This document shows, one piece after another, positions 25,305 through 33,598 of a stretch of DNA of 64,000 nucleotides. How positions within the stretch are numbered: the stretch's first letter is position 1; each line of letters starts with the position of its first letter. This DNA comes from Streptomyces plumbidurans (lineage in GTDB: Bacteria > Actinomycetota > Actinomycetes > Streptomycetales > Streptomycetaceae). The stretch spans positions 1-64,000 of the forward strand of contig NZ_JAFJSY010000029.1 in NCBI RefSeq assembly GCF_019857225.1, given 5' to 3'. Both the position numbers and the translations under genes were made by a program. The notes beneath the pieces are model-generated. The model did not search any database. It saw only the letters and a list, made by a program, of their open reading frames with translations, and was not told the origin of the DNA.

Positions 25305-25901
25305 ATGGCACCGCGCATCCTGCTGGCCCGGCACGGACAGACCGAATGGTCCCTGTCCGGCAAGCACACCGGCAGGACCGACGTGCCCCTCCTGGAGGAG
25401 GGCAGGAGCGGCGCCAAGCTGCTCGGCGAGCGGCTGCACCGGTCGCCGTTCGACGCCCTCCCGGGGGCCGAGGTGCGCACCAGCCCGCTGGCACGCGCGC
25501 GTGAGACGTGCGAACTGGCCGGGTTTGGCGAGCGGGCGGCCGTCTGGGACACGCTCGCGGAGTGGGACTACGGCGCCTACGAGGGCATGACGCCGCAGGA
25601 CATCCAGGACGTCCGGCCGGGCTGGCTGATCTGGCGGGACGGCGTCCCGGAGGGGGAGTCGCTCGCCGAGGTGACCGCCCGCGCCGACGAGGTGGTGACA
25701 TGGGCGCGCGAGGCCGACCGCGATGTGCTGGTGTTCGCCCACGGCCACATCCTGCGCTCCATCGGGGCACGCTGGCTGGGCCTCCCGATCGGCTTCGCGT
25801 CCCGGATACGGCTGAACCCGGCGTCCCTTTCGGTGCTGGGCTGGGCCTACGGAGAACCCGCGATCGAGAGCTGGAACGACTCGGGACACCTCGCGGCCTA
25901 G
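25305..25901 (+). CDS. Histidine phosphatase family protein (phosphoglycerate-mutase-like)
   Basis: 198-residue cytosolic phosphatase. The phosphohistidine motif LLARHGQTEWS is at the N-terminus, EVRTSPLARARETCEL supplies the second arginine, and VFAHGHILRSI the second histidine. The acid/base glutamate is likely in WDYGAYEGMTP. The start at 25305 (MAPRILLARHG) is chosen over a TTG at 25281 because family members begin close to the catalytic motif. Substrate unknown. Monocistronic. Confidence 0.88.
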   Translation: MAPRILLARHGQTEWSLSGKHTGRTDVPLLEEGRSGAKLLGERLHRSPFDALPGAEVRTSPLARARETCELAGFGERAAVWDTLAEWDYGAYEGMTPQDIQDVRPGWLIWRDGVPEGESLAEVTARADEVVTWAREADRDVLVFAHGHILRSIGARWLGLPIGFASRIRLNPASLSVLGWAYGEPAIESWNDSGHLAA

Positions 25902-25944
25902 CAGGGCCCGAAGGACAGGTCCCGGCCGCGCGGTCTCCCGCCGC

Positions 25945-27438
25945 TCACGCCGTGCGTGGTACCGAGGCGTGCCGGTCCAGGAAGCCCGAGACTCCGGACG
26001 CGCGCCGGTGCGGCAGCAGGACCCGGGCCGTCCCCGCCAGCATCGTCTGGATCCGGGACGACTGGACCTGGTCGAGCAGGTCGAGCACCCGCATCCCGGC
26101 CGCCGCCGCCTCGTCGGGGCGGCCGCCGCGTGCCAGGTCGTCCGCCAGTTCCGCGGTGTACAGGGCGATGTTCCGGGTGAAGTGCGGGTCCTGCAGATGT
26201 GCCGCACGGTGCGCGTGGCGGGCGGCGCGCGACCAGTCGCCGAGCGTCGACCAGCACTGCGCCTCCAGGCCCTCCAGTTCGGCCTCCCCGTAGAAGCTCA
26301 TCCACTCGGGGTCGGCGTCCGAGGGGCCGCGCTCGAAGAGGGTCTGGGCGCGCACCAGCGCCTGTTCGCAGCCGGTGCGGTCGGCGAGCCCCGCCCAGCC
26401 GCCCGCCTCGCGCAGGGCGAGCAGCGACATCAGGCGGTCCGATCCGAGGGACCGCCCGACGCGCTGCGCGGCCTGCGCGGCCCGTACCGCCTCGCGCGGC
26501 CGCCCGGCGTCGCGCGCCAGGAACGCGGTGTTGCAGAAGGCGTGCGCCTCCAGGGCGTCGTCGCCGGTCAGCCGCGCGGTCGCCAGCGCCTCCGCGTAGT
26601 GCGAGCGCGCGTCGTCGAAGCGGCCGGAGTCGTGCGCCAGCCAGCCGACGGAGATGGCGAGTTCACCGGCGCCCGAGTGCAGCCGGTCGGCGGTCGCCTG
26701 CCGGGTCGCGCCGGCGTCCAGCAGTTCGTAGGCGGCGCGCAACGGTGCCGACGCGCGCTGGTAGAGCCCGTCCGCGCCGTGCCGGTCGTCCAGCACCCGG
26801 ATTCTGCGTACGGCCTCTTCGAGTGCGTACGCGTCGCTCGTCCCGGGGCGGCGCAGGGGACGTCCCGCCGCCGCGGCGTCGAAGGCGAGCCCGATCCGGC
26901 CCAGCGAGGCGGCGGCCACCGTGGCACTGCCGCCGGTCATGAATGCGCGACGTAGCACGTCGCTCTCCTCGTAGTTCTCGTGAAGCGCACGGCTCTCGTC
27001 GCGAGCCTGCGGGTCGTACGGGTCGTGCCGGTCCTCCCGGCCCCGCGGATCCTGGCGGTCCTGCGGGTCCTGGCGGTCCTGACGGTTCGGGGTGTCATAC
27101 GGCTCGGGCGCCCCCCGCGTCTCACCGAGAGCCCCGGCCCGGCGGCCGCGCACGGACGCGCGGGGCGCGAAGCCCAGGTCGGTGAGGGTGCGGCCGGGGA
27201 ACATGTGCAGGAACACCCGTTCGTATGCGTAGTTGGGGCAGCGGATCTCGCCCGCCTCGACCCGCCCGACGTAGCGCGCGTCGCAGCTGACCCGCTCACC
27301 GATCTCGCGCGCGGCCCGGCGCACCGCCGCGGCGAACTCGGCCGGGGAGCGCTGTCCGCGCAGTTCCCGCAGGACGAGGTTCGGCCGCGGTGGCCGTGGG
27401 GGCGTGGGCTGAGACGAGGTCACCTTTGACGACGCCAT
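25945..27438 (-). CDS. TPR-containing transcriptional regulator with helix-turn-helix-like N-terminus
   Basis: 497 residues. The N-terminal region (RPNLVLRELRGQRSPAEFA, then ERVSCDARYVGRVEAGEIR) looks like an XRE-type DNA-binding domain, the centre has a DxxDP-rich low-complexity linker (RQDRQDPQDRQDPRGREDRHDPYDP, about residues 110-150 if read in pieces), and the C-terminal half is tetratricopeptide-like (ELAISVGWLAHDSGRFDDARSHYAEAL and later repeats). Similar to Streptomyces differentiation regulators of the NsdA type in layout only. The ATG at 27438 has a GAGAGGA ribosome site; an upstream in-frame start at 27507 lacks one. Ligand and targets unknown. Confidence 0.72.
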   Translation of the reverse strand: MASSKVTSSQPTPPRPPRPNLVLRELRGQRSPAEFAAAVRRAAREIGERVSCDARYVGRVEAGEIRCPNYAYERVFLHMFPGRTLTDLGFAPRASVRGRRAGALGETRGAPEPYDTPNRQDRQDPQDRQDPRGREDRHDPYDPQARDESRALHENYEESDVLRRAFMTGGSATVAAASLGRIGLAFDAAAAGRPLRRPGTSDAYALEEAVRRIRVLDDRHGADGLYQRASAPLRAAYELLDAGATRQATADRLHSGAGELAISVGWLAHDSGRFDDARSHYAEALATARLTGDDALEAHAFCNTAFLARDAGRPREAVRAAQAAQRVGRSLGSDRLMSLLALREAGGWAGLADRTGCEQALVRAQTLFERGPSDADPEWMSFYGEAELEGLEAQCWSTLGDWSRAARHAHRAAHLQDPHFTRNIALYTAELADDLARGGRPDEAAAAGMRVLDLLDQVQSSRIQTMLAGTARVLLPHRRASGVSGFLDRHASVPRTA

Positions 27439-27713
27439 GGCCGGGTCCTCTCGTGCGAACCGTCGAACCATGCTGGATTCGGGGTGAGTTGTCCGTGATG
27501 CGCCCACCCCGTTCCAGCGGCCACGAACGTACCCTCTGTGCCGGACCCGCCACTCAGGGTTTGGCTACAAAACGGATATCTCATGCGGGATCTGCCATGA
27601 ACTGCCATCCTTTGTGGCTGACTTCCGCCGTAGCCGTTGACGCGGCGGCGCGTTGAACCCTGTGGACCGGGAGCCGCCCGACTCCCGACCCGCTTCGTTC
27701 AAGGAGGGGTTCC

Positions 27714-28121
27714 GTGGTGGAGGCCGGGATGGAGACCAGGCAGAGCGTCGTTTCCGGTGCAGAATCCGGTGCACAAGGTGCGTGCGATCTCGTCACCGTG
27801 CCCACCCGACAGGGCCTGGAGGCCGTCGACATCCTGCGCCGCGGACCGGGCGAGGCGGTCGGACCCGTACTGCACGACGACGACGGCGAGACCCTGGGCT
27901 TCGTGGTGCCGCCGGGCACGGCCGCCGCCTGGGACGTCCCGGGCAGCACCTGTACGGAGACCGACGGCCGCGGGACGAGCCTGAACCCCGAGCCGCCCGT
28001 GGCGGGCTCCGACTGGCTGCTGCCGCCCGGCGAGGCCGACCTCGCGACCGACCCCGCGGTGCTGCGCGCGGCGCTCGGCGAGGCCGCCCGGATCATCAGG
28101 GCCGCCGACAGCTGCCGCTGA
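27714..28121 (+). CDS. Conserved hypothetical protein
   Basis: 135 residues, not recognised. Contains DLVTVPTRQGLEAVDILRR, PVLHDDDGETLGFVVPPGTAAAWDVPGSTC and a closing TDPAVLRAALGEAARIIRAADSC; no signal peptide or membrane segment. GTG start with an AAGGAGG ribosome site about 8 bp upstream supports it as a real gene. Divergent from the TPR regulator across 275 bp. Confidence 0.7.
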   Translation: MVEAGMETRQSVVSGAESGAQGACDLVTVPTRQGLEAVDILRRGPGEAVGPVLHDDDGETLGFVVPPGTAAAWDVPGSTCTETDGRGTSLNPEPPVAGSDWLLPPGEADLATDPAVLRAALGEAARIIRAADSCR

Positions 28122-28169
28122 CCCCACCCTGCGCGGGCGCGGGCGTGCGGGGACACCGATAATGGCGCG

Positions 28170-29039
28170 ATGGGAAGGTCCAGGAACCCCCGGCGATCGA
28201 GGGGCGGTGCCGAAGCCGTCGTCGAGACCGTCGACGGCGGACTCGCCCAACTCCTGCCCGACCCGGACCGGCCGCGCGGCTGGACCCTGCTGATCGACGG
28301 GGCACCGCAGTCCTACGTCGACCTGGACGACCCGTCCCATCTCTCCTTCGAGTACCAGCGCAGGCTCGGCCACGTCATCGACCTCGTCGCGCCGGCCGGC
28401 AAGCCCGTGCACGCCGTGCACCTGGGCGGCGGGGCCTTCACGCTCGCCCGCTACGTCGCCGTCACCCGCCCCCGCTCCACCCAGCAGGTCGTCGAGCGGG
28501 ACGCGGCACTGGTCCAACTGGTCCGCCGGGAGCTGCCGTTGGACACGAACGCCCGGATACGGGTGCGCGGCACCGACGCCCGCGAAGGGCTCGGCAAACT
28601 GCCCGACGGCTGGGCGGACCTCGTCATCGCCGACGTGTTCAGCGGGGCCCGCACTCCCGCCCACCTCACCTCGACCGAGTTCCTCGACGAGGTCCGCAGG
28701 GTCCTCAGGCCGGGCGGCTGCTACGCCGCCAACCTCGCCGACGGACCGCCGCTCGCCCATCTGCGCGGCCAGATCGCCACCGCGGCCGCCCGGTTCGCCG
28801 AACTCGCCCTGATCGCCGACCCGGCCGTACTGCGCGGCAAGCGCTTCGGCAACGCGGTCCTCGTCGCCTCCGACAGCACCCTCCCGGTCGCCGAGCTCAC
28901 CCGCCGCGCCGCCGGCGACCCCCACCCGGGCCGCGTCGAACACGGCCGCCCCCTCACGGACTTCACCGGCGGCGCGACAGCGGTGACGGACAGCGCAGCA
29001 ACAGCCTCACCGGCACCACCGCCGTCGGTGTTCCGGTAG
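28170..29039 (+). CDS. Spermidine-synthase-like SAM-fold protein
   Basis: 289 residues with the fused-type spermidine synthase/methyltransferase pattern: WTLLIDGAPQSYVDLDDPSHLSFEYQRRLGHVIDL, the SAM-binding VHAVHLGGGAFTLARYV, acidic QVVERDAALVQLV, and DLVIADVFSGARTPAHLTS followed by VLRPGGCYAANLAD. Such proteins are often annotated as polyamine aminopropyltransferase homologues, but true activity is not assured. The C-terminal 25 residues are low-complexity. It follows the 135-residue gene by 48 bp and may be co-transcribed. Confidence 0.82.
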   Translation: MGRSRNPRRSRGGAEAVVETVDGGLAQLLPDPDRPRGWTLLIDGAPQSYVDLDDPSHLSFEYQRRLGHVIDLVAPAGKPVHAVHLGGGAFTLARYVAVTRPRSTQQVVERDAALVQLVRRELPLDTNARIRVRGTDAREGLGKLPDGWADLVIADVFSGARTPAHLTSTEFLDEVRRVLRPGGCYAANLADGPPLAHLRGQIATAAARFAELALIADPAVLRGKRFGNAVLVASDSTLPVAELTRRAAGDPHPGRVEHGRPLTDFTGGATAVTDSAATASPAPPPSVFR

Positions 29040-29085
29040 GGCGGGTGCGTCGGTTGAACTGGGCCCGTCAGCCGGAGCGGCTGGG

Positions 29086-29601
29086 TCAGTAATTGCCGAT
29101 CTCGACGTGCGGCGGTCCGTCGTGCCAGGTGCAGAAGACCGACACTCGGTTCGCTCCCGAGGTGAACTCCACACGGATCCACGACTCCGTCTTCCACACC
29201 TGCATCGACCAGCCGGCGCCCGGCGTGGCCGACACCAGCGTCGCGTCCGTCGTGCCGAGTGAGAACACCGCGCGTCCGCCGTCGGTGTCGTAGGCCTTGA
29301 TCTGGCCGGACGCGGTGGGGGTGGGCGTGGGGCTCGGGGTCGGTTTCGTCGACGGTGTGGGGGTGGAGGAGGGGGAGGGCTTGACCGGCCTGCTCTTCGA
29401 CGGTGCGGGGGAGGGGCGGTACGTCGACGACGCCAGCGGTTTCGAGTCCTGTGTGGTCGCGTCCGCCGCCGTGATGGGCAGGGCGCGCGGCGGGTCGTAC
29501 GCCGTGCCCGCCATCACCGTGTGGACACCCCACCACGACAGCGTGACCGCCGCGCCCGTGGCGAGCGACCAAGCCAGTACGTGTACGAGTCCTCTGCCCA
29601 T
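29086..29601 (-). CDS. Membrane-anchored protein with Pro/Ser/Thr-rich linker
   Basis: 171 residues from the ATG at 29601. One N-terminal membrane segment (LVHVLAWSLATGAAVTLSWW), a long Pro/Ser/Thr-rich spacer (SPAPSKSRPVKPSPSSTPTP and more) and a compact extracellular domain ending VSVFCTWHDGPPHVEIGNY. No family recognised. The frame is open up to 29718, but the longer product would begin with residues that do not look conserved. It is divergent from the response-regulator gene and could be a target of that system. Confidence 0.65.
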   Translation of the reverse strand: MGRGLVHVLAWSLATGAAVTLSWWGVHTVMAGTAYDPPRALPITAADATTQDSKPLASSTYRPSPAPSKSRPVKPSPSSTPTPSTKPTPSPTPTPTASGQIKAYDTDGGRAVFSLGTTDATLVSATPGAGWSMQVWKTESWIRVEFTSGANRVSVFCTWHDGPPHVEIGNY

Positions 29602-29711
29602 CGCGGGCCATACTGCCTCACGCGCCCCACTGGTGTCCCGCCCGTCTCCACAAGAGCGGAGTTGTCCACAGGCCCAGACCTGCTTCCTCCGCATGGCGTA
29701 CGGTGCCGCGC

Positions 29712-30416
29712 ATGGCAAGTGTGCTCGTGGTCGAGGACGACCAGTTCGTACGCTCGGCGCTGATCCGGCACCTGACCGATGCCGCGCACACCGTGCGCAG
29801 TGTCGGGACGGCGCTGGAGGCGCTGCGCGAGGTCGCCCATTTCGCTTTCGACGTCGTCATCCTCGACCTCGGACTGCCCGATCTGGACGGGTCCGAGGCG
29901 CTGAAGATGCTGCGCGGCATCACCGACGTGCCGGTGATCATCGCCACCGCGCGGGACGACGAGACGGAGATCGTCCGGCTGCTGAACGCCGGCGCGGACG
30001 ACTATCTGACCAAGCCCTTCTCCGTCGAGCACCTGTCCGCGCGGATGGCCGCGGTCCTGCGCCGGGCCCGCAGCGCCCCGGTGGACGCCCCGCCGCCCAC
30101 CGTCCTCCGGGTCGGCGGCCTGACCGTCGACCCGCTGCGCCGTCAGGCCGAGCTGGACGGCGTCCGGCTCGACCTCACGCGTCGCGAGTTCGACCTGCTG
30201 GCCTTCCTGGCCGGCCGGCCAGGCGTCGTCGTCCCGCGCAAGGAGCTGCTCGCCGAGGTGTGGCAGCAGTCGTACGGCGACGACCAGACCATCGACGTCC
30301 ATCTGTCCTGGCTGCGAAGGAAGTTGGGCGAGACGGCGGCCCGCCCCCGCTATCTGCACACCCTGCGGGGCGTCGGCGTGAAGCTGGAACCACCGGGTGG
30401 GGAGCCGACGCGATGA
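29712..30416 (+). CDS. OmpR-family response regulator
   Basis: 234 residues: receiver domain with acidic pocket VVEDDQF, phosphoacceptor Asp in VVILDLGLPDLDG, and Lys in YLTKPFS; then a winged-helix DNA-binding domain (DLTRREFDLLAFLAGRPGVVV, DDQTIDVHLSWLRRKLGE, YLHTLRGVGVKLE). The start at 29712 (MASVLVVEDD) is preferred over a GTG at 29703. The stop overlaps the kinase ATG by 4 bp (ATGA), so the pair is one operon. Confidence 0.9.
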   Translation: MASVLVVEDDQFVRSALIRHLTDAAHTVRSVGTALEALREVAHFAFDVVILDLGLPDLDGSEALKMLRGITDVPVIIATARDDETEIVRLLNAGADDYLTKPFSVEHLSARMAAVLRRARSAPVDAPPPTVLRVGGLTVDPLRRQAELDGVRLDLTRREFDLLAFLAGRPGVVVPRKELLAEVWQQSYGDDQTIDVHLSWLRRKLGETAARPRYLHTLRGVGVKLEPPGGEPTR

Positions 30417-31789
30417 GATGGGCACTGGTCAAGGTCGCTCTGGCGGTCACCGCCATGGTCGTGGTCGCCTTCGCGGTGCCGCTCGGGCTCGTCATCAAGG
30501 AGATGGCCCGCGACCGCGCGTTCTCCAACGCCGAGCGGGAGGCCGCCGCGGTCGCCCCGGCACTGTCCATCACCACCGAGCGCGACCAGCTGGAGCGGGT
30601 CGTCGCCTCCGCGGGCTCGGACTCCGGGATGGCCGTGCACATACCCGCGGCCGTCGGGCAGACGGCCCTCGACATCGGCAGGCAGCGCGCCGCCGCCAAG
30701 GACATCGCGACCGTGCGCAAGCTCGGCCGCGCCTCCACCACCGAGGTCTCCGGCGGCTCCACCCTGCTGCAGCCCGTCGCGCTGAGCTCCGGTGCGATCG
30801 CCGTCGTCGAGGTCTACGTCCCCGAGTCCGAGGTCAGCAACGGCGTCGGCACGGCGTGGGCGGTGCTCGCCGCCGTGGGCGTCGCCCTGATCGTCGGCTC
30901 GGTGGCCGTCGCCGACCGGCTGGGCGTCCGGATGGTGCAGCCCGCGCAGCGGTTGGTCGAGGGCGCGCACGAGCTCGGCGAGGGCAAGCTGGGCGCGAGG
31001 GTGCCGGAGGAGGGCCCGACCGAACTGCGCCTGGCCGCCGTCGCGTTCAACTCCATGGCCGACCAGGTCGTACAACTCCTGGCGAACGAACGGGAGTTGG
31101 CGGCCGACCTGTCGCACCGTCTGCGCACCCCGCTGACCGTGCTGCGGCTGAACGCCGCCTCGCTCGGCGACGGCGCCGCCGCCGACCAGACCCGGGCCGC
31201 CGTCGCCCAGCTGGAGCGCGAGGTCGACACCATCATCCGTACGGCCCGTGACGCCAAGCCGCAGACCGCGGCGGCCGGGCCCGGCGCCGGATGCGACGCC
31301 GGCGAGGTGGTCCGCGAGCGGATGGCGTTCTGGTCGGCGCTCGCGGAGGACGAGGGCCGCAAGTGGCGGATGGCGGGCGCCGACCGGCCGGTGCGCATAC
31401 CCGTGGCGCGGGCGGACCTCGCCGCCGCGCTGGACGCCCTGCTCGGCAATGTCTTCCGGCACACCGCCGAGGGCACGGCCTTCGCGGTCGACCTGCACAA
31501 CGGCGAGGACGCGGTGATCGTGCTCGTCTCGGACGCGGGCCCCGGCATACCCGATCCCGAGGCGGCGATGGCGCGCGGCCGGGGCTCGGGCAGCGACGGC
31601 TCGACCGGACTCGGCCTCGACATCGTGCGCCGGCTCGCGGAGTCGACCGGCGGTGACGTGCGGATCGGCTCGTCCGTGCTGGGCGGCACCGAGGTGCGGA
31701 TCTGGATCCAGCTTGACGGACGGGAGCGGACGCCCGGCGGGCGTGGGCACCGGTCGGTGCGCCGACGCAGAAAGGCACTCGTCAGGTGA
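30413..31789 (+). CDS. Sensor histidine kinase
   Basis: 458 residues: first membrane segment VKVALAVTAMVVVAFAVPLGLV, an extracellular sensor region of about 120 residues, second membrane segment (AWAVLAAVGVALIVGSVAVA), HAMP-like region, H-box DLSHRLRTPLTVLR, and an HATPase domain with N-box (LDALLGNVFRH), DAGPGIPD and GLGLDIVRRLA. It is translationally coupled to the response regulator. The signal is unknown. A basic tail (RGHRSVRRRRK) follows the catalytic domain. The downstream chitinase gene is separately promoted. Confidence 0.9.
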   Translation: MRWALVKVALAVTAMVVVAFAVPLGLVIKEMARDRAFSNAEREAAAVAPALSITTERDQLERVVASAGSDSGMAVHIPAAVGQTALDIGRQRAAAKDIATVRKLGRASTTEVSGGSTLLQPVALSSGAIAVVEVYVPESEVSNGVGTAWAVLAAVGVALIVGSVAVADRLGVRMVQPAQRLVEGAHELGEGKLGARVPEEGPTELRLAAVAFNSMADQVVQLLANERELAADLSHRLRTPLTVLRLNAASLGDGAAADQTRAAVAQLEREVDTIIRTARDAKPQTAAAGPGAGCDAGEVVRERMAFWSALAEDEGRKWRMAGADRPVRIPVARADLAAALDALLGNVFRHTAEGTAFAVDLHNGEDAVIVLVSDAGPGIPDPEAAMARGRGSGSDGSTGLGLDIVRRLAESTGGDVRIGSSVLGGTEVRIWIQLDGRERTPGGRGHRSVRRRRKALVR

Positions 31790-31824
31790 CCGTGAGTGTC
31801 GGCGCGAGCGCCCGCAGGAGCCGA

Positions 31825-31840
31825 ATTGGTCTCGACCTTT
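31825..31840. promoter_or_regulatory. DasR operator (dre) upstream of the GH18 chitinase
   Basis: ATTGGTCTCGACCTTT keeps the dre half-sites TTGGTC and GACC with one central change. It lies about 130 bp before the chitinase ATG in a 182-bp intergenic region. Binding by DasR is inferred from the match and from the chitinase promoter context. Confidence 0.65.
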
Positions 31841-31971
31841 AACCGTCCCCGATCCCTTCCTTAAGCGCACCCTAAGATCCTCAACTCCCGCCCGGATCAG
31901 GCTTTTTGCCCGATTCCGGATCGCTAGCGTGCTGCCGCACCCCCACCCGTAACAGCGAAGGCAGGCACGCG

Positions 31972-33438
31972 ATGAGCACGCACCGGCGCAAGGTCAGCGG
32001 CAGAAGCAAGGCGATAGGCGCAGTGGTCGCCGCGGCCGTGGTGGGCGGTGGCGCCATCGCGCTGACGGGCATCGCGCAGGCGGCCGGCGTGGGCGCCGCG
32101 TACACCAAGACCAGTGACTGGTCGACGGGTTACACCGCGCAGTACGTCGTCACCAACAACACCGGCAGCACCGAGAAGAACTGGAAGCTGGAGTTCGACC
32201 TGCCCGCCGGCGCGAAGCTGAGCTCGCTGTGGAACGCCGAGTCGAAGGTGAGCGGACAGCACGTCACCGTGACGCCGGCCAAGTGGGACACCGACGGTCT
32301 CGCGCCCGGCAAGTCCGTCACCGTCGGCTTCGTCGTCAACGGCAACGCCGACCCGAAGAGCTGTCTCATCGACGGCGACAAGTGCTCCGCGGACGACGGT
32401 GCCACGCCCGAGCCGAGCGGCCGCCCCACCGACTCCGCGACGCCGACGCAGAAGCCGACCGCCACCCCCACGCCGACCAAGACGTCGACGCCCACCTCGA
32501 CCCCGACGGCCACCCCCACGCAGAGCACGGGCACCGGCACCAAGGCGAGCGCCGGCTTCTCGCCGTACGTCGACACCTCGCTCTACCCGGCCTTCGACCT
32601 GCTCGCGAGCGCCGACGCGACCGGCGTGAAGAACTACAACCTCGCCTTCATCACCGACGGCGGCGGCTGCACGCCCAAGTGGGGCGGCGTCACCGACCTC
32701 GGCAGCGACGGCGTGGCCTCGCAGATCGGCGCGCTGCGCGCCAAGGGCGGCGACGTCCGGGTCTCCTTCGGCGGCGCGTCCGGCTCCGAGCTGGCGACGA
32801 CGTGCTCCTCGGCGGACGCGCTGGCGGCGGCGTACGGCAAGGCCGTGGACCAGTTCAAGCTGACCAAGGTCGACTTCGACATCGAGGGCGGCGCGCTGCC
32901 CAACACCACGGCGAACACCAACCGCGCCAAGGCCATCGCCAAGCTCCAGCAGCAGCACCCGGGCCTGGACGTGTCCTTCACCCTCCCGGTCATGCCCGAG
33001 GGCCTCACCCAGGACGGCGTGAACCTGCTGTCCAACGCCAAGTCCAACGGCGTGAAGATCTCGGCCGTCAACATCATGGCGATGGACTACGGCGCCTCGT
33101 ACAGCGGTGACATGGGCACCTACGCCGAGCAGGCGGCCACCGCCACCCAGGCGCAGGTCAAGAGCGTGCTCGGGCTGTCGGACTCCGACGCCTGGAAGAC
33201 GGTCGCGGTCACCCCGATGCTCGGCGTCAACGACGTCTCCTCGGAGGTCTTCAAGGTCGACGACGCCACCCAGCTGGTGAACTTCGCCAAGTCCAAGGGC
33301 CTGGGCTGGCTGTCGATGTGGTCGGCCACCCGTGACAAGCAGTGCGCCGGCGGCGCCAAGCCCACCGCCGACGCCACCTGCAGCTCGATCGTCCAGGACC
33401 AGTTCGCCTTCTCGAAGGCCTTCGGCGCCTTCAACTGA
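31972..33438 (+). CDS. Secreted GH18 chitinase with CBM2 carbohydrate-binding module
   Basis: 488-residue endo-acting or processive chitinase. Signal peptide (MSTHRRKVSGRSK, hydrophobic segment, AQAAG), CBM2-like cellulose/chitin-binding domain (YTKTSDWSTGYTAQYVVTN to about DGDKCS), a Pro/Thr linker, and a GH18 TIM-barrel with substrate-end motif SFGGASGS and the catalytic VDFDIEGG (the last Glu is the proton donor). The ATG at 31972 follows GAAGGCAGG; the frame is open earlier from 31906. The gene has its own dre site and follows the kinase gene at 182 bp. Confidence 0.93.
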   Translation: MSTHRRKVSGRSKAIGAVVAAAVVGGGAIALTGIAQAAGVGAAYTKTSDWSTGYTAQYVVTNNTGSTEKNWKLEFDLPAGAKLSSLWNAESKVSGQHVTVTPAKWDTDGLAPGKSVTVGFVVNGNADPKSCLIDGDKCSADDGATPEPSGRPTDSATPTQKPTATPTPTKTSTPTSTPTATPTQSTGTGTKASAGFSPYVDTSLYPAFDLLASADATGVKNYNLAFITDGGGCTPKWGGVTDLGSDGVASQIGALRAKGGDVRVSFGGASGSELATTCSSADALAAAYGKAVDQFKLTKVDFDIEGGALPNTTANTNRAKAIAKLQQQHPGLDVSFTLPVMPEGLTQDGVNLLSNAKSNGVKISAVNIMAMDYGASYSGDMGTYAEQAATATQAQVKSVLGLSDSDAWKTVAVTPMLGVNDVSSEVFKVDDATQLVNFAKSKGLGWLSMWSATRDKQCAGGAKPTADATCSSIVQDQFAFSKAFGAFN

Positions 33439-33460
33439 CCACCGCGAAACGGGGGCCGTT

Positions 33461-33527
33461 GCGTCCCGGCCGGACATCCCCCCACCCGGCCGGGGCGCAC
33501 ACGCATGACCGGGGCGCACACGCATGA
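33461..33527. terminator. Hairpin and short tandem repeat after the chitinase gene
   Basis: A GC-rich inverted repeat (GCGTCCCGGCCGG / CCGGCCGGGGCGC, about 33464-33498) lies about 25 bp after the stop. It runs into a 20-bp direct repeat, ccggggcgcacacgcatga, present twice (about 33488 and 33508) with a third partial copy. The hairpin is a likely terminator. Confidence 0.6.
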
Positions 33528-33598
33528 AGACCGGGGCGCGGCGCCCCCCTCGGGCACCGCGCCCCGCCCCCCGCCTGTGGGTTCCCCCTCGAGCCGGT

